Under the pieces are notes generated by a model. It had not been told where the DNA came from, ran no database searches, and was given only the letters and a program-made list of their open reading frames with translations. This document shows positions 1-7,480 of a stretch of 22,079 nt of DNA, piece after piece. The stretch's first letter is position 1, and the number at the start of each line of letters is the position of its first letter. The position numbers and the translations under genes were made by a program. This DNA is from CAZUCD01 sp964618855 (GTDB lineage Bacteria; Sumerlaeota; Sumerlaeia; SLMS01; JANRJK01), in the NCBI GenBank assembly GCA_964618855.1, contig CAZUCD010000058.1, forward strand, positions 1 through 22,079, read 5' to 3'.

Positions 1-1409
1 GGCGCAACGCCTTCGCGGGGCTCCTCGCCTCCGAGGACCGCGTGGACGACGCGGAGGCCCTGTTCCGGCGCGCCCTCATGATCCGAGAGAAGATCAACGG
101 ACCGGACGCCCCGCAGACCATGCCGCTCGTCGAGGCGCTGGCCTCCATGATGATCCGGCAGAAACGCCTCGCGGAGGCGGAGCCGCTGCTGCGGCGGCAA
201 CTCGAGGCGGAGGAACGCGCCAAGGGGGCGGACGATCCCGCCCTCGTGCCGAAGCTCACCGCCGTGGCGGACATCTGCCTCAAGGATGGCCGCACCACGG
301 AGGCCGAGCCGCTCCTGCGGCGCGCGCTCGCGATCATCGAGAAGATCGCAGGCCCCGAGAGCCCGGACCTCGCGCCGACGCTCAACAACCTCGGGTTCGT
401 GAAGCACCAGGAGGGCCGCGTGGCCGAGGCGGGGGAGCTCTGGCGCCGCGCCCTCACCCTGCGCCAGAAGGCGCTGGGGCCCGACCACCCCGACCTCGCC
501 TACAGTTTCAACAACCTTGGGTTCCTGTCGCGCGACCTCGGCAACCGCGAGGCGGCGGAACTCTTCTACCGCCGTGCGCTGGAACTGCAAACCCGCGCCC
601 TGGGCGAGGGACATCCCAACAACCCACAGACCATCGCCGAGCTGTTCCCGTTGTATGCGGCACGCCTGACCACGCCGGCCTCCGCCCGCAACGCACTCCG
701 CCTCGCCGTCTACTTCGAGAAGCTGACCCGCGTTCCCGACATGATCTCGCGCGAGGAAGTGCAGTCGTCCTTCGTCGCCATCGACCGCACGCGCGTCGAA
801 GCACTCCTTGCGCTCGAGCCTCCGCGCCGTGACCTCGCGGCAAGGCTCGTGCTGAGGCTTGCCGTGTATGCGAAGCTTCTCGAGCTGCCCTCGCGCGACC
901 CCTTCAGGACGGAGTTCCTGGACAAGCGGATCGCCAGCCTCGGCCTGCAGGCGCGCGTGGAGGACCTGGAGCGCAGGATCGGCGTGACGAGGGTCCAGGT
1001 TTGGTCCGACCCTGCCTACACGGTGGCATCGGCGCGCCTTGCCGCGTACGTCGATGACCTCGCGCCCGGGATCGACTGGAAACAGGAACTCCTCGATGTG
1101 CGGGGGTGGGACCTCTCCTCCCTCGAACCGAACGGGGGGGAGCTCCGGCGGCGCGTGGACGAGGAACTGCAGAGGTTGGACGTCAAGCCAACGCCTGCTG
1201 CCACGCCGGCTCCGTCCCCGGCGCAAACCCCGCGCCCCGCCGCAACTCCAACGCCCACCCCGGCGGCTGCGTCCATCCTCGGCGGGACGACTTCGCCTTC
1301 GACAACGCCGGCGGCCAAGGCGCCCGCCCCGGCCGGCGCGGGCTCCGCGACCCCGATCCCGACCCCGACGCCGGTTCGGACACCCTCACCCTTCGACGAC
1401 GAGGGCTGA
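1..1409 (+). CDS. Tetratricopeptide repeat protein with Pro/Thr-rich tail (5' partial)
   Basis: The reading frame is open from the left edge (first whole codon at position 3), so the N-terminus lies outside the window; the GTG at 42 is only the first start-like codon. About 210 visible residues form at least four repeats with an exact 42-residue period. Each begins AExLxRRxL and has a GPxxPDLAxxLNNLG-like core, the pattern of kinesin-light-chain-type TPRs. A helical region of about 170 residues without a recognised domain follows, then a low-complexity tail of about 75 residues rich in Pro, Thr and Ala. TPRs of this class are protein-protein interaction scaffolds; no partner can be named. The VOC gene starts 20 bases downstream on the same strand, so the two may be co-transcribed. 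The TPR call is firm; the cellular role is unknown. Confidence 0.9.
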   Translation, partial: RNAFAGLLASEDRVDDAEALFRRALMIREKINGPDAPQTMPLVEALASMMIRQKRLAEAEPLLRRQLEAEERAKGADDPALVPKLTAVADICLKDGRTTEAEPLLRRALAIIEKIAGPESPDLAPTLNNLGFVKHQEGRVAEAGELWRRALTLRQKALGPDHPDLAYSFNNLGFLSRDLGNREAAELFYRRALELQTRALGEGHPNNPQTIAELFPLYAARLTTPASARNALRLAVYFEKLTRVPDMISREEVQSSFVAIDRTRVEALLALEPPRRDLAARLVLRLAVYAKLLELPSRDPFRTEFLDKRIASLGLQARVEDLERRIGVTRVQVWSDPAYTVASARLAAYVDDLAPGIDWKQELLDVRGWDLSSLEPNGGELRRRVDEELQRLDVKPTPAATPAPSPAQTPRPAATPTPTPAAASILGGTTSPSTTPAAKAPAPAGAGSATPIPTPTPVRTPSPFDDEG

Positions 1410-1429
1410 CGCCCCGGACAGGAGCCCCC

Positions 1430-1807
1430 ATGTCAGGAATCGGGAAGATTGGCTGGACAGACCTGACGGTGCCCAACGGCGAGGAAGTGCGGGCGTTCTA
1501 TGAGGCCGTCGTCGGGTGGCGTAGTGAACCCTGCGACATGGGGGGATACAGCGACCACTCGATGATTCCGCCGGGTGGCTCTGAACCCGTGGCAGGCATC
1601 TGCCATGCGCGCGGGGTGAACGCTGGCTTGCCTGCCCAGTGGCTGATGTACGTGACCGTGGGGGATTTGGACGCGAGCATGGCGGAGACCGAGCGCCGCG
1701 GGGGCAAGTGCCTCACCCCCGTCCGCGCGATGGGGCCGTGGGGCCGGATGTGCATCATCCAGGATCCGGCGGGGGCAGTCTGCGCGATCATTCAGCCGCC
1801 TGCTTGA
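1430..1807 (+). CDS. VOC family (glyoxalase/bleomycin-resistance fold) protein
   Basis: This is a 125-residue protein. The ATG at 1430 is preceded by AGGAG (1420-1424) with a five-base spacer, which fixes the start. It opens with GKIGWTDLTVPN, continues with EEVRAFYEAVVGW, and ends with an IIQDPAGAVCAIIQP strand, the beta-alpha-beta-beta-beta layout of vicinal oxygen chelate proteins. It most resembles the stand-alone VOC proteins related to the mycobacterial CFP30B group. Members bind a metal or small hydrophobic ligands; the substrate cannot be read from sequence. Length is normal for a single VOC unit. It follows the TPR gene closely and ends at a strong hairpin. Confidence 0.85.
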   Translation: MSGIGKIGWTDLTVPNGEEVRAFYEAVVGWRSEPCDMGGYSDHSMIPPGGSEPVAGICHARGVNAGLPAQWLMYVTVGDLDASMAETERRGGKCLTPVRAMGPWGRMCIIQDPAGAVCAIIQPPA

Positions 1808-1814
1808 AATGGGT

Positions 1815-1840
1815 CGGGGGGCGCCGAGTGGCGCCCCCCG
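1815..1840. terminator. Perfect 11-bp GC hairpin between convergent genes
   Basis: CGGGGGGCGCC (1815-1825) and GGCGCCCCCCG (1830-1840) are perfect reverse complements around a GAGT tetraloop. The hairpin lies 7 bases after the VOC stop and 27 bases after the protease stop on the other strand, so it can serve both genes. No U-run follows on either strand, so it may act as a transcript-end stabiliser or with Rho rather than as a classical intrinsic terminator. Confidence 0.65.
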
Positions 1841-1867
1841 CTGAGTCGCATCAGGACCTGAACGGGG

Positions 1868-3403
1868 TCAGGGGTTCAGCCACGGCTTGACCGCGGTGAA
1901 GTACGCCGCGAACGCGCCGTCCACCGTCGCATTGGCCGTCGTGTTGCAGACGTTGCTCGTCTGCGTTCCGCACCCGCCGGAGAGCTGCCCCACGATCTGC
2001 GCGCTCGCGTTCATGACGGGCGAGCCGCTCGATCCGCCCTCTGTCGCGCCGATCGAGTCCTTGGAGTAGATCCAGTTTCCACGCGGCCACGACGTGCACG
2101 TCCCGGCGGTCGTGCTGACCGTGTGGCGCGAGAACGCCTGCGGCGCGCCCTTGGGGTGGCTGATGCGGTACAACACCGTTCCCGACGTGTTGGCAACGGC
2201 CGTCGCCGTCCAGCCGAGGAAGACGCTCCCCGAGGGGGGATTCTGGCTGAGCTGCAGGAGCGTGTAGTCCGATGTCTTGTTGGTCTTCTTGATCGTGGCG
2301 CCCAGCGTGCGCGGCACGACGCCGTAGGGGTTCGTGCAGGCTCCGCCACAGCTCGTCGTGCGGTAGCGCCAGTAGCACTCCAGGCTGCTGGCCTCGGTGC
2401 TCTTGCTGATGCAGTGGTTCGCGGTCAGGAAGTACGGGATCCAGCTCGTCGAGACCGTGTCGTTCACGAGGCCACCGGAGCAGATGTACTGGAACGCGCC
2501 GGAGCGGTAGAGCATGTGAGCGACCGCGAGGCGAACGCTGTCGATTTGGCCCCACGTGGAAGTCGTGTAGCACGAGGCGTCCTGCACGCATGTCGCGTTG
2601 TAGGAGCACAGCGCCTTCGCATCCTCGGTCGTTCCGCCGGCGGCCATCTCGGGCAGGAAGGCCGTCAGGAGTTGCGGCCCCATGTGGGCGATCTCCGCAA
2701 CGGTGAAGCCCTTGCCGGCGAGCGTCGCGTCGAGCGCCCCCTTCGGCACCCGCACCTCGAGGTAGAGCTTCTCGCCCGTGATCGTGTTCGTCCAGAAGTC
2801 GCGATCCGCGTTGGGACCGAGATCCGTGTATGGCCCGAACACCTCGCCGGTTCCGTTGTAGATGTAAAGCTCCGATCCTGCGGGAAGATCGAACCCCGTG
2901 AAGTGCAGCCGAAGCGCGGCCGCGTTGGGCGACGTGTAAACGCCCGTCCAGAGCAGGTCCCCGTCGGCGTTCGCGTTGACCCAGCCCCGTGCGAAGTCGC
3001 TCCCGACCGTGGCACCCGCGGCGGCGGCAAGGTCGAGCGCATGGCCCGAGGGCTTGTTCACGCCCACCAGAAGCTTTCGGCTCGTCCCGCAGGTCGTGCA
3101 CTCGGAGGTGCCATTGGCGTTCCAGTCCGCATCGGATACGTTGACGGAGACGAAGTTCTCCGGGCGGATGGCGGCCCAGTCCTGGGAGAGCGAATCGTAC
3201 TTGGACTTCATTTCGAGGTAATAGGCTTCTTCGCTGAATGCCCCGGGGGCCTTCGCGGCGAGCACGCCGACCACGGCACCGGCTCGGTCCTTCTGCACCG
3301 TAGTCGCAGATTCCAGAATCGCGGAGTCGTTGAAGGCGCCGGCACCAGATGCCAGTGCGAGGAGTGCTGCAGCCGAGGCCAGAACGCGGGTGCGAAGGGA
3401 CAT
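1868..3403 (-). CDS. Secreted trypsin-like serine protease, Lys-C (lysyl endopeptidase)-like
   Basis: This is a 511-residue protein. Residues 1-23 form a signal peptide (MSLRTRV, a hydrophobic core, cleavage near AGA|F). Residues about 24-285 look like a propeptide or ancillary region, including a beta-rich stretch (LYIYNGTGEVFGPY). The chymotrypsin-fold protease domain covers about 286-511. The catalytic triad reads as His330 (FLTANHC), Asp379 (TSDYTLLQL) and Ser459 (GGSSGSP). These motifs, CYWRY (343-347) and the overall spacing match Achromobacter lysyl endopeptidase, where an Asp near the C-terminus sets Lys specificity. Asp495 (TVDGAF) is a candidate equivalent by my alignment. Many cysteines suggest disulfides and export. 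The ATG has only a weak AGGA upstream. Family is firm; Lys specificity is inference. Confidence 0.88.
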   Translation of the reverse strand: MSLRTRVLASAAALLALASGAGAFNDSAILESATTVQKDRAGAVVGVLAAKAPGAFSEEAYYLEMKSKYDSLSQDWAAIRPENFVSVNVSDADWNANGTSECTTCGTSRKLLVGVNKPSGHALDLAAAAGATVGSDFARGWVNANADGDLLWTGVYTSPNAAALRLHFTGFDLPAGSELYIYNGTGEVFGPYTDLGPNADRDFWTNTITGEKLYLEVRVPKGALDATLAGKGFTVAEIAHMGPQLLTAFLPEMAAGGTTEDAKALCSYNATCVQDASCYTTSTWGQIDSVRLAVAHMLYRSGAFQYICSGGLVNDTVSTSWIPYFLTANHCISKSTEASSLECYWRYRTTSCGGACTNPYGVVPRTLGATIKKTNKTSDYTLLQLSQNPPSGSVFLGWTATAVANTSGTVLYRISHPKGAPQAFSRHTVSTTAGTCTSWPRGNWIYSKDSIGATEGGSSGSPVMNASAQIVGQLSGGCGTQTSNVCNTTANATVDGAFAAYFTAVKPWLNP

Positions 3404-3440
3404 GAGGTCGCCGTCCTAGGGGGGGTATGGAATCGCGGCT

Positions 3441-3456
3441 ATCCGTCGTGGTGGAT
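3441..3456 (+). repeat. Copy 1 of a 16-base intergenic element
   Basis: ATCCGTCGTGGTGGAT here matches ATCCTTCGTGGTGGAT at 4725-4740 in 15 of 16 positions and in the same orientation. It lies 38 bases upstream of the protease start codon. It could be a regulator site or a remnant of a dispersed intergenic repeat. Confidence 0.5.
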
Positions 3457-3660
3457 GATCCGCTGATTCATCGTCTGTCCGGAAGAGGACGCGTGAGGGA
3501 ACAAGAATCGGTGGAATAATTCAAGCCCAATTTTTGATTTTTTCTTGGAAGGCGCGGCGGGACCAAGATGATGTGCGTAATAGAGCCACAGGGACCTTGA
3601 TGCCACGTCCCCTGGCGATGCACAAATGCCTGATTTTATTCGGGTTAATAGAAACAAGAG

Positions 3661-3683
3661 GCCCGTCCGCTTGGCGGACGGGC
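3661..3683 (-). terminator. Hairpin terminator downstream of the TSP3 gene
   Basis: GCCCGTCCGC (3661-3670) and GCGGACGGGC (3674-3683) form a perfect 10-bp stem. On the minus strand it lies 51 bases after the TSP3 stop and is followed by CTCTTGTTTCT, a moderately T-rich tract. On the plus strand TATTTC follows, but no plus-strand gene ends nearby. Confidence 0.65.
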
Positions 3684-3734
3684 TATTTCAGGCTAGTTTT
3701 TGCGCTGGAGAACCTTCAGACCGCCGACGACTCG

Positions 3735-4577
<843 letters not shown>

Positions 4578-4724
4578 CGGAACCTTCGTACCCAATATTG
4601 GGGGACTCGGTTTATGGTGTCTGCAAGCCCGAATCGGTTGGAGTTTCCCGGATGCCAAATTCGAGCCGGGACTCCATTCACCAAACCTATACGCCGTCGG
4701 AGTGGCCATTTCTTCAACAGGGGC

Positions 4725-4740
4725 ATCCTTCGTGGTGGAT
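4725..4740 (+). repeat. Copy 2 of a 16-base intergenic element
   Basis: ATCCTTCGTGGTGGAT differs from the copy at 3441-3456 by one base. It lies in the 274-base divergent spacer between the TSP3 and livK starts, 111 bases before the livK ATG. The remainder of this spacer shows no gene. Confidence 0.5.
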
Positions 4741-4753
4741 TCTGAGGCCGCGC

Positions 4754-4781
4754 TTGACCCCTCCCGGCCAGCGGTTAGGGT
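4754..4781 (+). promoter_or_regulatory. livK: Possible sigma-70-type promoter for livKH
   Basis: TTGACC (4754-4759) and TAGGGT (4776-4781) are separated by 16 bases, 70 bases before the livK start. The -35 is good and the -10 poor, so this is only a candidate. Confidence 0.25.
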
Positions 4782-4851
4782 CGGGAACTCCAAGCGACGA
4801 ACCGTAGTCACCCATCGCCAGAGTTGCCTCATTCCAGAGGAGACAACGTTG

Positions 4852-6033
4852 ATGAAGTCCGTCCTTTCCGCACGCACCCTGCCATTCCTCGCACTCCTGA
4901 TGGCGCTGGCGATGCTGTTCCAGGGCCCAGCCATCGCCCAGGAAGGTGGCAAACCCGCCGGCGACGCGATCGTGTTTGGCGTCGGCGCCCCGCTTACCGG
5001 GCGCAGCGCCGCATTCGGCAAGCAGGTGCGCTTCGGCGCCCTCCTGGCCGAGAAGGAGATCAACGCCCGCGGCGGACTCCTTGGCCGTCCGTTCAAGGTC
5101 CTGATCAAGGACGATGCCTCGCAGGCCAATGACGCGGCCATTGTGGCGCAGTCCTTCGCCGGCGACACCTCCATCGCGGCCGTCATCGGGCACTTCAACT
5201 CCGATTGTTCGTCGGCCGCCAAGTCGGTCTACACGCGCGCAGGGCTCGTGATGTTCTCCCCCGCCTCGACCAATGTCGAGATCACGAAGAACTCCGACTG
5301 GATCTTCCGCAACATCTTCAACGACCGCGACCAGGGCTACGCACTGGCCAACTTCGTGAACCAGGCGCTGGGCGCGAAGAAGGTGTCCGTCCTCTACGAG
5401 AACGACACGTACGGCAAGGGCCTTCGCGACGACTTCCTCGTTAAGGCGAAGGAACTCGGGATCGAGATCCTGAACGACGTATCCTACGAGTCGGAGGCGA
5501 CGGACTTCCGGCCGCTGCTCCAGCAGATCAAGGCCGCCAAGCCCGAGGTGATCGTGACGTGCGGCCTGTACAAGTCCGGTGGGAACATCGCGCGCCAGGC
5601 CCGCGAGCTGGGCATTCGCTCGGCGCTGGTCGGAGGCGACGGGATGTTCGACGACGAGCTCGCCAAGGTTGGCGGCAAGGCGGCCGAGGGGTACTACGCC
5701 AGCGCGCCGTTCGTGGTCGAGGGCGCAGGCGAGAAGGCGGCCAAGCTCCGCGACGACATCAAGGCCATGCAGGGCGAGGACGGCAACGCGTGGGCCGCGC
5801 TCGCCTACGACGCGATCATGATCGCGGCGCAGGCGGCCGAGAACCAGAAGAGCGCCGACCGCAAGGCCATCCGCGACGGCATCGCAGCCATGAACTCCAT
5901 CGAGAACGCCTTCCCGGGCGTCACCGGCAAGACGTACTTCAACGAGGAGGGCGACACGGTGAAGCGCGTCCTCTTCGCGCAGGTGAAGGACGGCAGGTTC
6001 CAGCTCTCCGAGAAGCAGCTCCCCGAGGGATGA
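4852..6033 (+). CDS. livK: Branched-chain amino acid ABC transporter, periplasmic substrate-binding protein
   Basis: This is a 393-residue protein. The ATG at 4852 has AGAGGAG (4836-4842) upstream, and the first 30 residues form a signal peptide with cleavage near AIA|QE. The mature part has the type I periplasmic binding protein layout of the Leu/Ile/Val family: VFGVGAPLTGRSAAFGKQ (strand and ligand loop, from 41), EINARGGLLGRPFKV, VIGHFNSDCSSAAKSVY, FSPASTN, VLYENDTYGKG, and a C-terminal AYDAIMIAAQA helix. It captures a substrate in the periplasm for the membrane permease; the exact ligand (branched-chain amino acid, amide or other) cannot be decided. Its TGA overlaps the livH ATG, implying translational coupling. 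Confidence 0.92.
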   Translation: MKSVLSARTLPFLALLMALAMLFQGPAIAQEGGKPAGDAIVFGVGAPLTGRSAAFGKQVRFGALLAEKEINARGGLLGRPFKVLIKDDASQANDAAIVAQSFAGDTSIAAVIGHFNSDCSSAAKSVYTRAGLVMFSPASTNVEITKNSDWIFRNIFNDRDQGYALANFVNQALGAKKVSVLYENDTYGKGLRDDFLVKAKELGIEILNDVSYESEATDFRPLLQQIKAAKPEVIVTCGLYKSGGNIARQARELGIRSALVGGDGMFDDELAKVGGKAAEGYYASAPFVVEGAGEKAAKLRDDIKAMQGEDGNAWAALAYDAIMIAAQAAENQKSADRKAIRDGIAAMNSIENAFPGVTGKTYFNEEGDTVKRVLFAQVKDGRFQLSEKQLPEG

Positions 6034-7409
6034 CGGCGACGGCGCCCCCCGCAGCCGACGCGAACAATCCGAGCCCCATGGGACAGCGCCTCCGCGCGCT
6101 TGCCCCGTGGGGCTTACTCATTTTCGCGGTCGCATTCCTCGTCTACAATGCGGGACTGGCAAACTTCCTCACATACTTCCTGCTCGGCATCCCGCAGGGC
6201 GGCATCATCGCCATGATCGCGATGGGCTACTCGATGGTCTACGGGATCATCCTTCTGATCAACTTCGCGCACGGCGAGGTCTTCATGTTCAGCGCTTTCC
6301 TGACGCTGGCGCTCGTCGTGCCCATCGACTTTGGGGGGGGAGCATGGGAGCGGTCGATCCTGCTCCTTACCGGCATCATGGCGTTCTGCATGACGGTTGC
6401 GCTGTGGGTGGCGACGGAGAACGCGGTGCACTCGCGCGGCGCGCGCGTGGCCATCGCGGGGGCGGGTGGCGCCGTCGGCGCGATTGCGCTGAACATGCTG
6501 TTCAGGGCCCCGGTTCCGTTCTGGGCCGCGGTCGTGATCTCGGCGCTCGTGACGCCCGCGATCGGCGTGACGATCGACCGGGTTGCCTACCGGCCCCTGC
6601 GGGGGGCCCCGCGGCTCATCCCCCTCATCACGGCCATTGGCGTGTCGTTGTTCCTGATGAACCTCGCCCAGATGATCTTCGGCACGAGCGACTTCAGGAT
6701 TCCGGACGAGCGCCTGCCGGAGATTCTCCAGCCGTACTACCCGGATTGGGACGCCCCGGAACCCGTCGGCGTGTGGAACACTCTGGTCGAGACGCGCGCC
6801 CTTGTGATCCCCGTCGGCCGCGATTCCTCGGGCGACCCCGAGACCGTGTCGATGCAGGTGGTCGACCTCATCATCCTCGCCCTCAGCGTCGTCATGATGA
6901 CGGCAATCACCGCCTTCATCCACCGGACGAAGACGGGCACGGCCATGAGGGCGTGCGCGCTGGACCAGCGCATGGCGCGCCTCGTGGGAATCGACGTCAA
7001 CAGGACGGTCGCAATCACGTTCGCGCTCGGGTCGATGCTCGCCGCCATCGCGACCCCATTCTATGTCATCAAGTACGCCCCCATCAATCCGACGATGGGG
7101 TACATAGTCGGGATCCTGGCGTTCAGTTCGGCGGTTCTGGGTGGGATCGGCAACATCCGGGGCGCGATGCTGGGCGGGATGCTGATCGGCGTGATCTACA
7201 ATTTCGTGCCCCTCTTCGAGTCCACGGCCACATGGCCCTTCGTGAAGTGGCTCGCAACGCTCCCGGTGTTTTCGGGCGTGAAGGACTGGAACCTGCTCGC
7301 CGGCATCAGCGAATGGCGGCTCGGGATCGCCTACGTCTTCATGATCCTCGTGCTTGTCTTCCGGCCGCAGGGACTGCTCGGCCAGGCCGCTGCGGCGAGG
7401 AGGGCTTGA
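6030..7409 (+). CDS. livH: Branched-chain amino acid ABC transporter permease, LivH type, enlarged
   Basis: This is a 459-residue inner-membrane protein. The ATG at 6030 overlaps the livK stop as ATGA, with GAGGG just before it; a second ATG at 6078 would remove a 16-residue hydrophilic extension. LivH signatures are clear: GYSMVYGIILLINFAHGE (66-83), RVAYRPLR (185-191), the cytoplasmic coupling loop GTAMRACALDQRMARLVGID (303-322), GGIGNIRGAMLGG (371-383) and the closing RPQGLLG. Typical LivH has about 300 residues. The excess includes a hydrophobic insertion at about 105-175 and a polar loop at about 220-275. The partner permease LivM and ATPases LivG/LivF do not follow; the next gene is convergent. 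Confidence 0.92.
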   Translation: MTATAPPAADANNPSPMGQRLRALAPWGLLIFAVAFLVYNAGLANFLTYFLLGIPQGGIIAMIAMGYSMVYGIILLINFAHGEVFMFSAFLTLALVVPIDFGGGAWERSILLLTGIMAFCMTVALWVATENAVHSRGARVAIAGAGGAVGAIALNMLFRAPVPFWAAVVISALVTPAIGVTIDRVAYRPLRGAPRLIPLITAIGVSLFLMNLAQMIFGTSDFRIPDERLPEILQPYYPDWDAPEPVGVWNTLVETRALVIPVGRDSSGDPETVSMQVVDLIILALSVVMMTAITAFIHRTKTGTAMRACALDQRMARLVGIDVNRTVAITFALGSMLAAIATPFYVIKYAPINPTMGYIVGILAFSSAVLGGIGNIRGAMLGGMLIGVIYNFVPLFESTATWPFVKWLATLPVFSGVKDWNLLAGISEWRLGIAYVFMILVLVFRPQGLLGQAAAARRA

Positions 7410-7411
7410 AA

Positions 7412-7438
7412 GTCGAGAGGTCGAAAGGTCGAAAGGTC
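7412..7438 (+). repeat. 8-bp tandem array, GTCGARAG units
   Basis: GTCGAGAG, GTCGAAAG, GTCGAAAG and a partial GTC follow at an exact 8-base period, starting two bases after the livH stop. The unit is the same as that of the larger array at 20108-20166 read on the minus strand (GTCGAAAA). Confidence 0.7.
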
Positions 7439-7458
7439 TGGGACCGATTCCCCAAACC
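7435..7458 (-). terminator. Possible terminator after the AsmA-like gene
   Basis: On the minus strand GGTTTGGG and CCCAGACC pair over 8 bp (one G-U) around an 8-base loop, 22 bases after the AsmA stop. The 8-bp array follows and supplies TTTC-rich sequence (TTTCGACCTTTCGACC). Weak compared with the hairpin at 3661-3683. Confidence 0.35.
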
Positions 7459-7480
7459 CTTCACCCGGAACATTCCCCCC

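Larger units (their letters stand above)
3404..3734. other. Intergenic spacer, AT-richer than the window, no convincing gene
   Basis: This 331-base spacer separates the protease start from the 3' end of the TSP3 gene. Part of it (about 3515-3550) is strongly AT-rich with T-runs, unlike the GC-rich coding DNA around it, and could carry the protease promoter on the minus strand; no clean -35/-10 pair stands out. It also holds one copy of a 16-base element (3441-3456) and a hairpin terminator (3661-3683). A 72-codon minus-strand reading frame here has no ribosome-binding site or recognisable family. Confidence 0.6.

Noticed and set aside
3439..3657. A 72-codon minus-strand frame in the spacer before the protease
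   Set aside because: No ribosome-binding site or family, and it spans the AT-rich tract.
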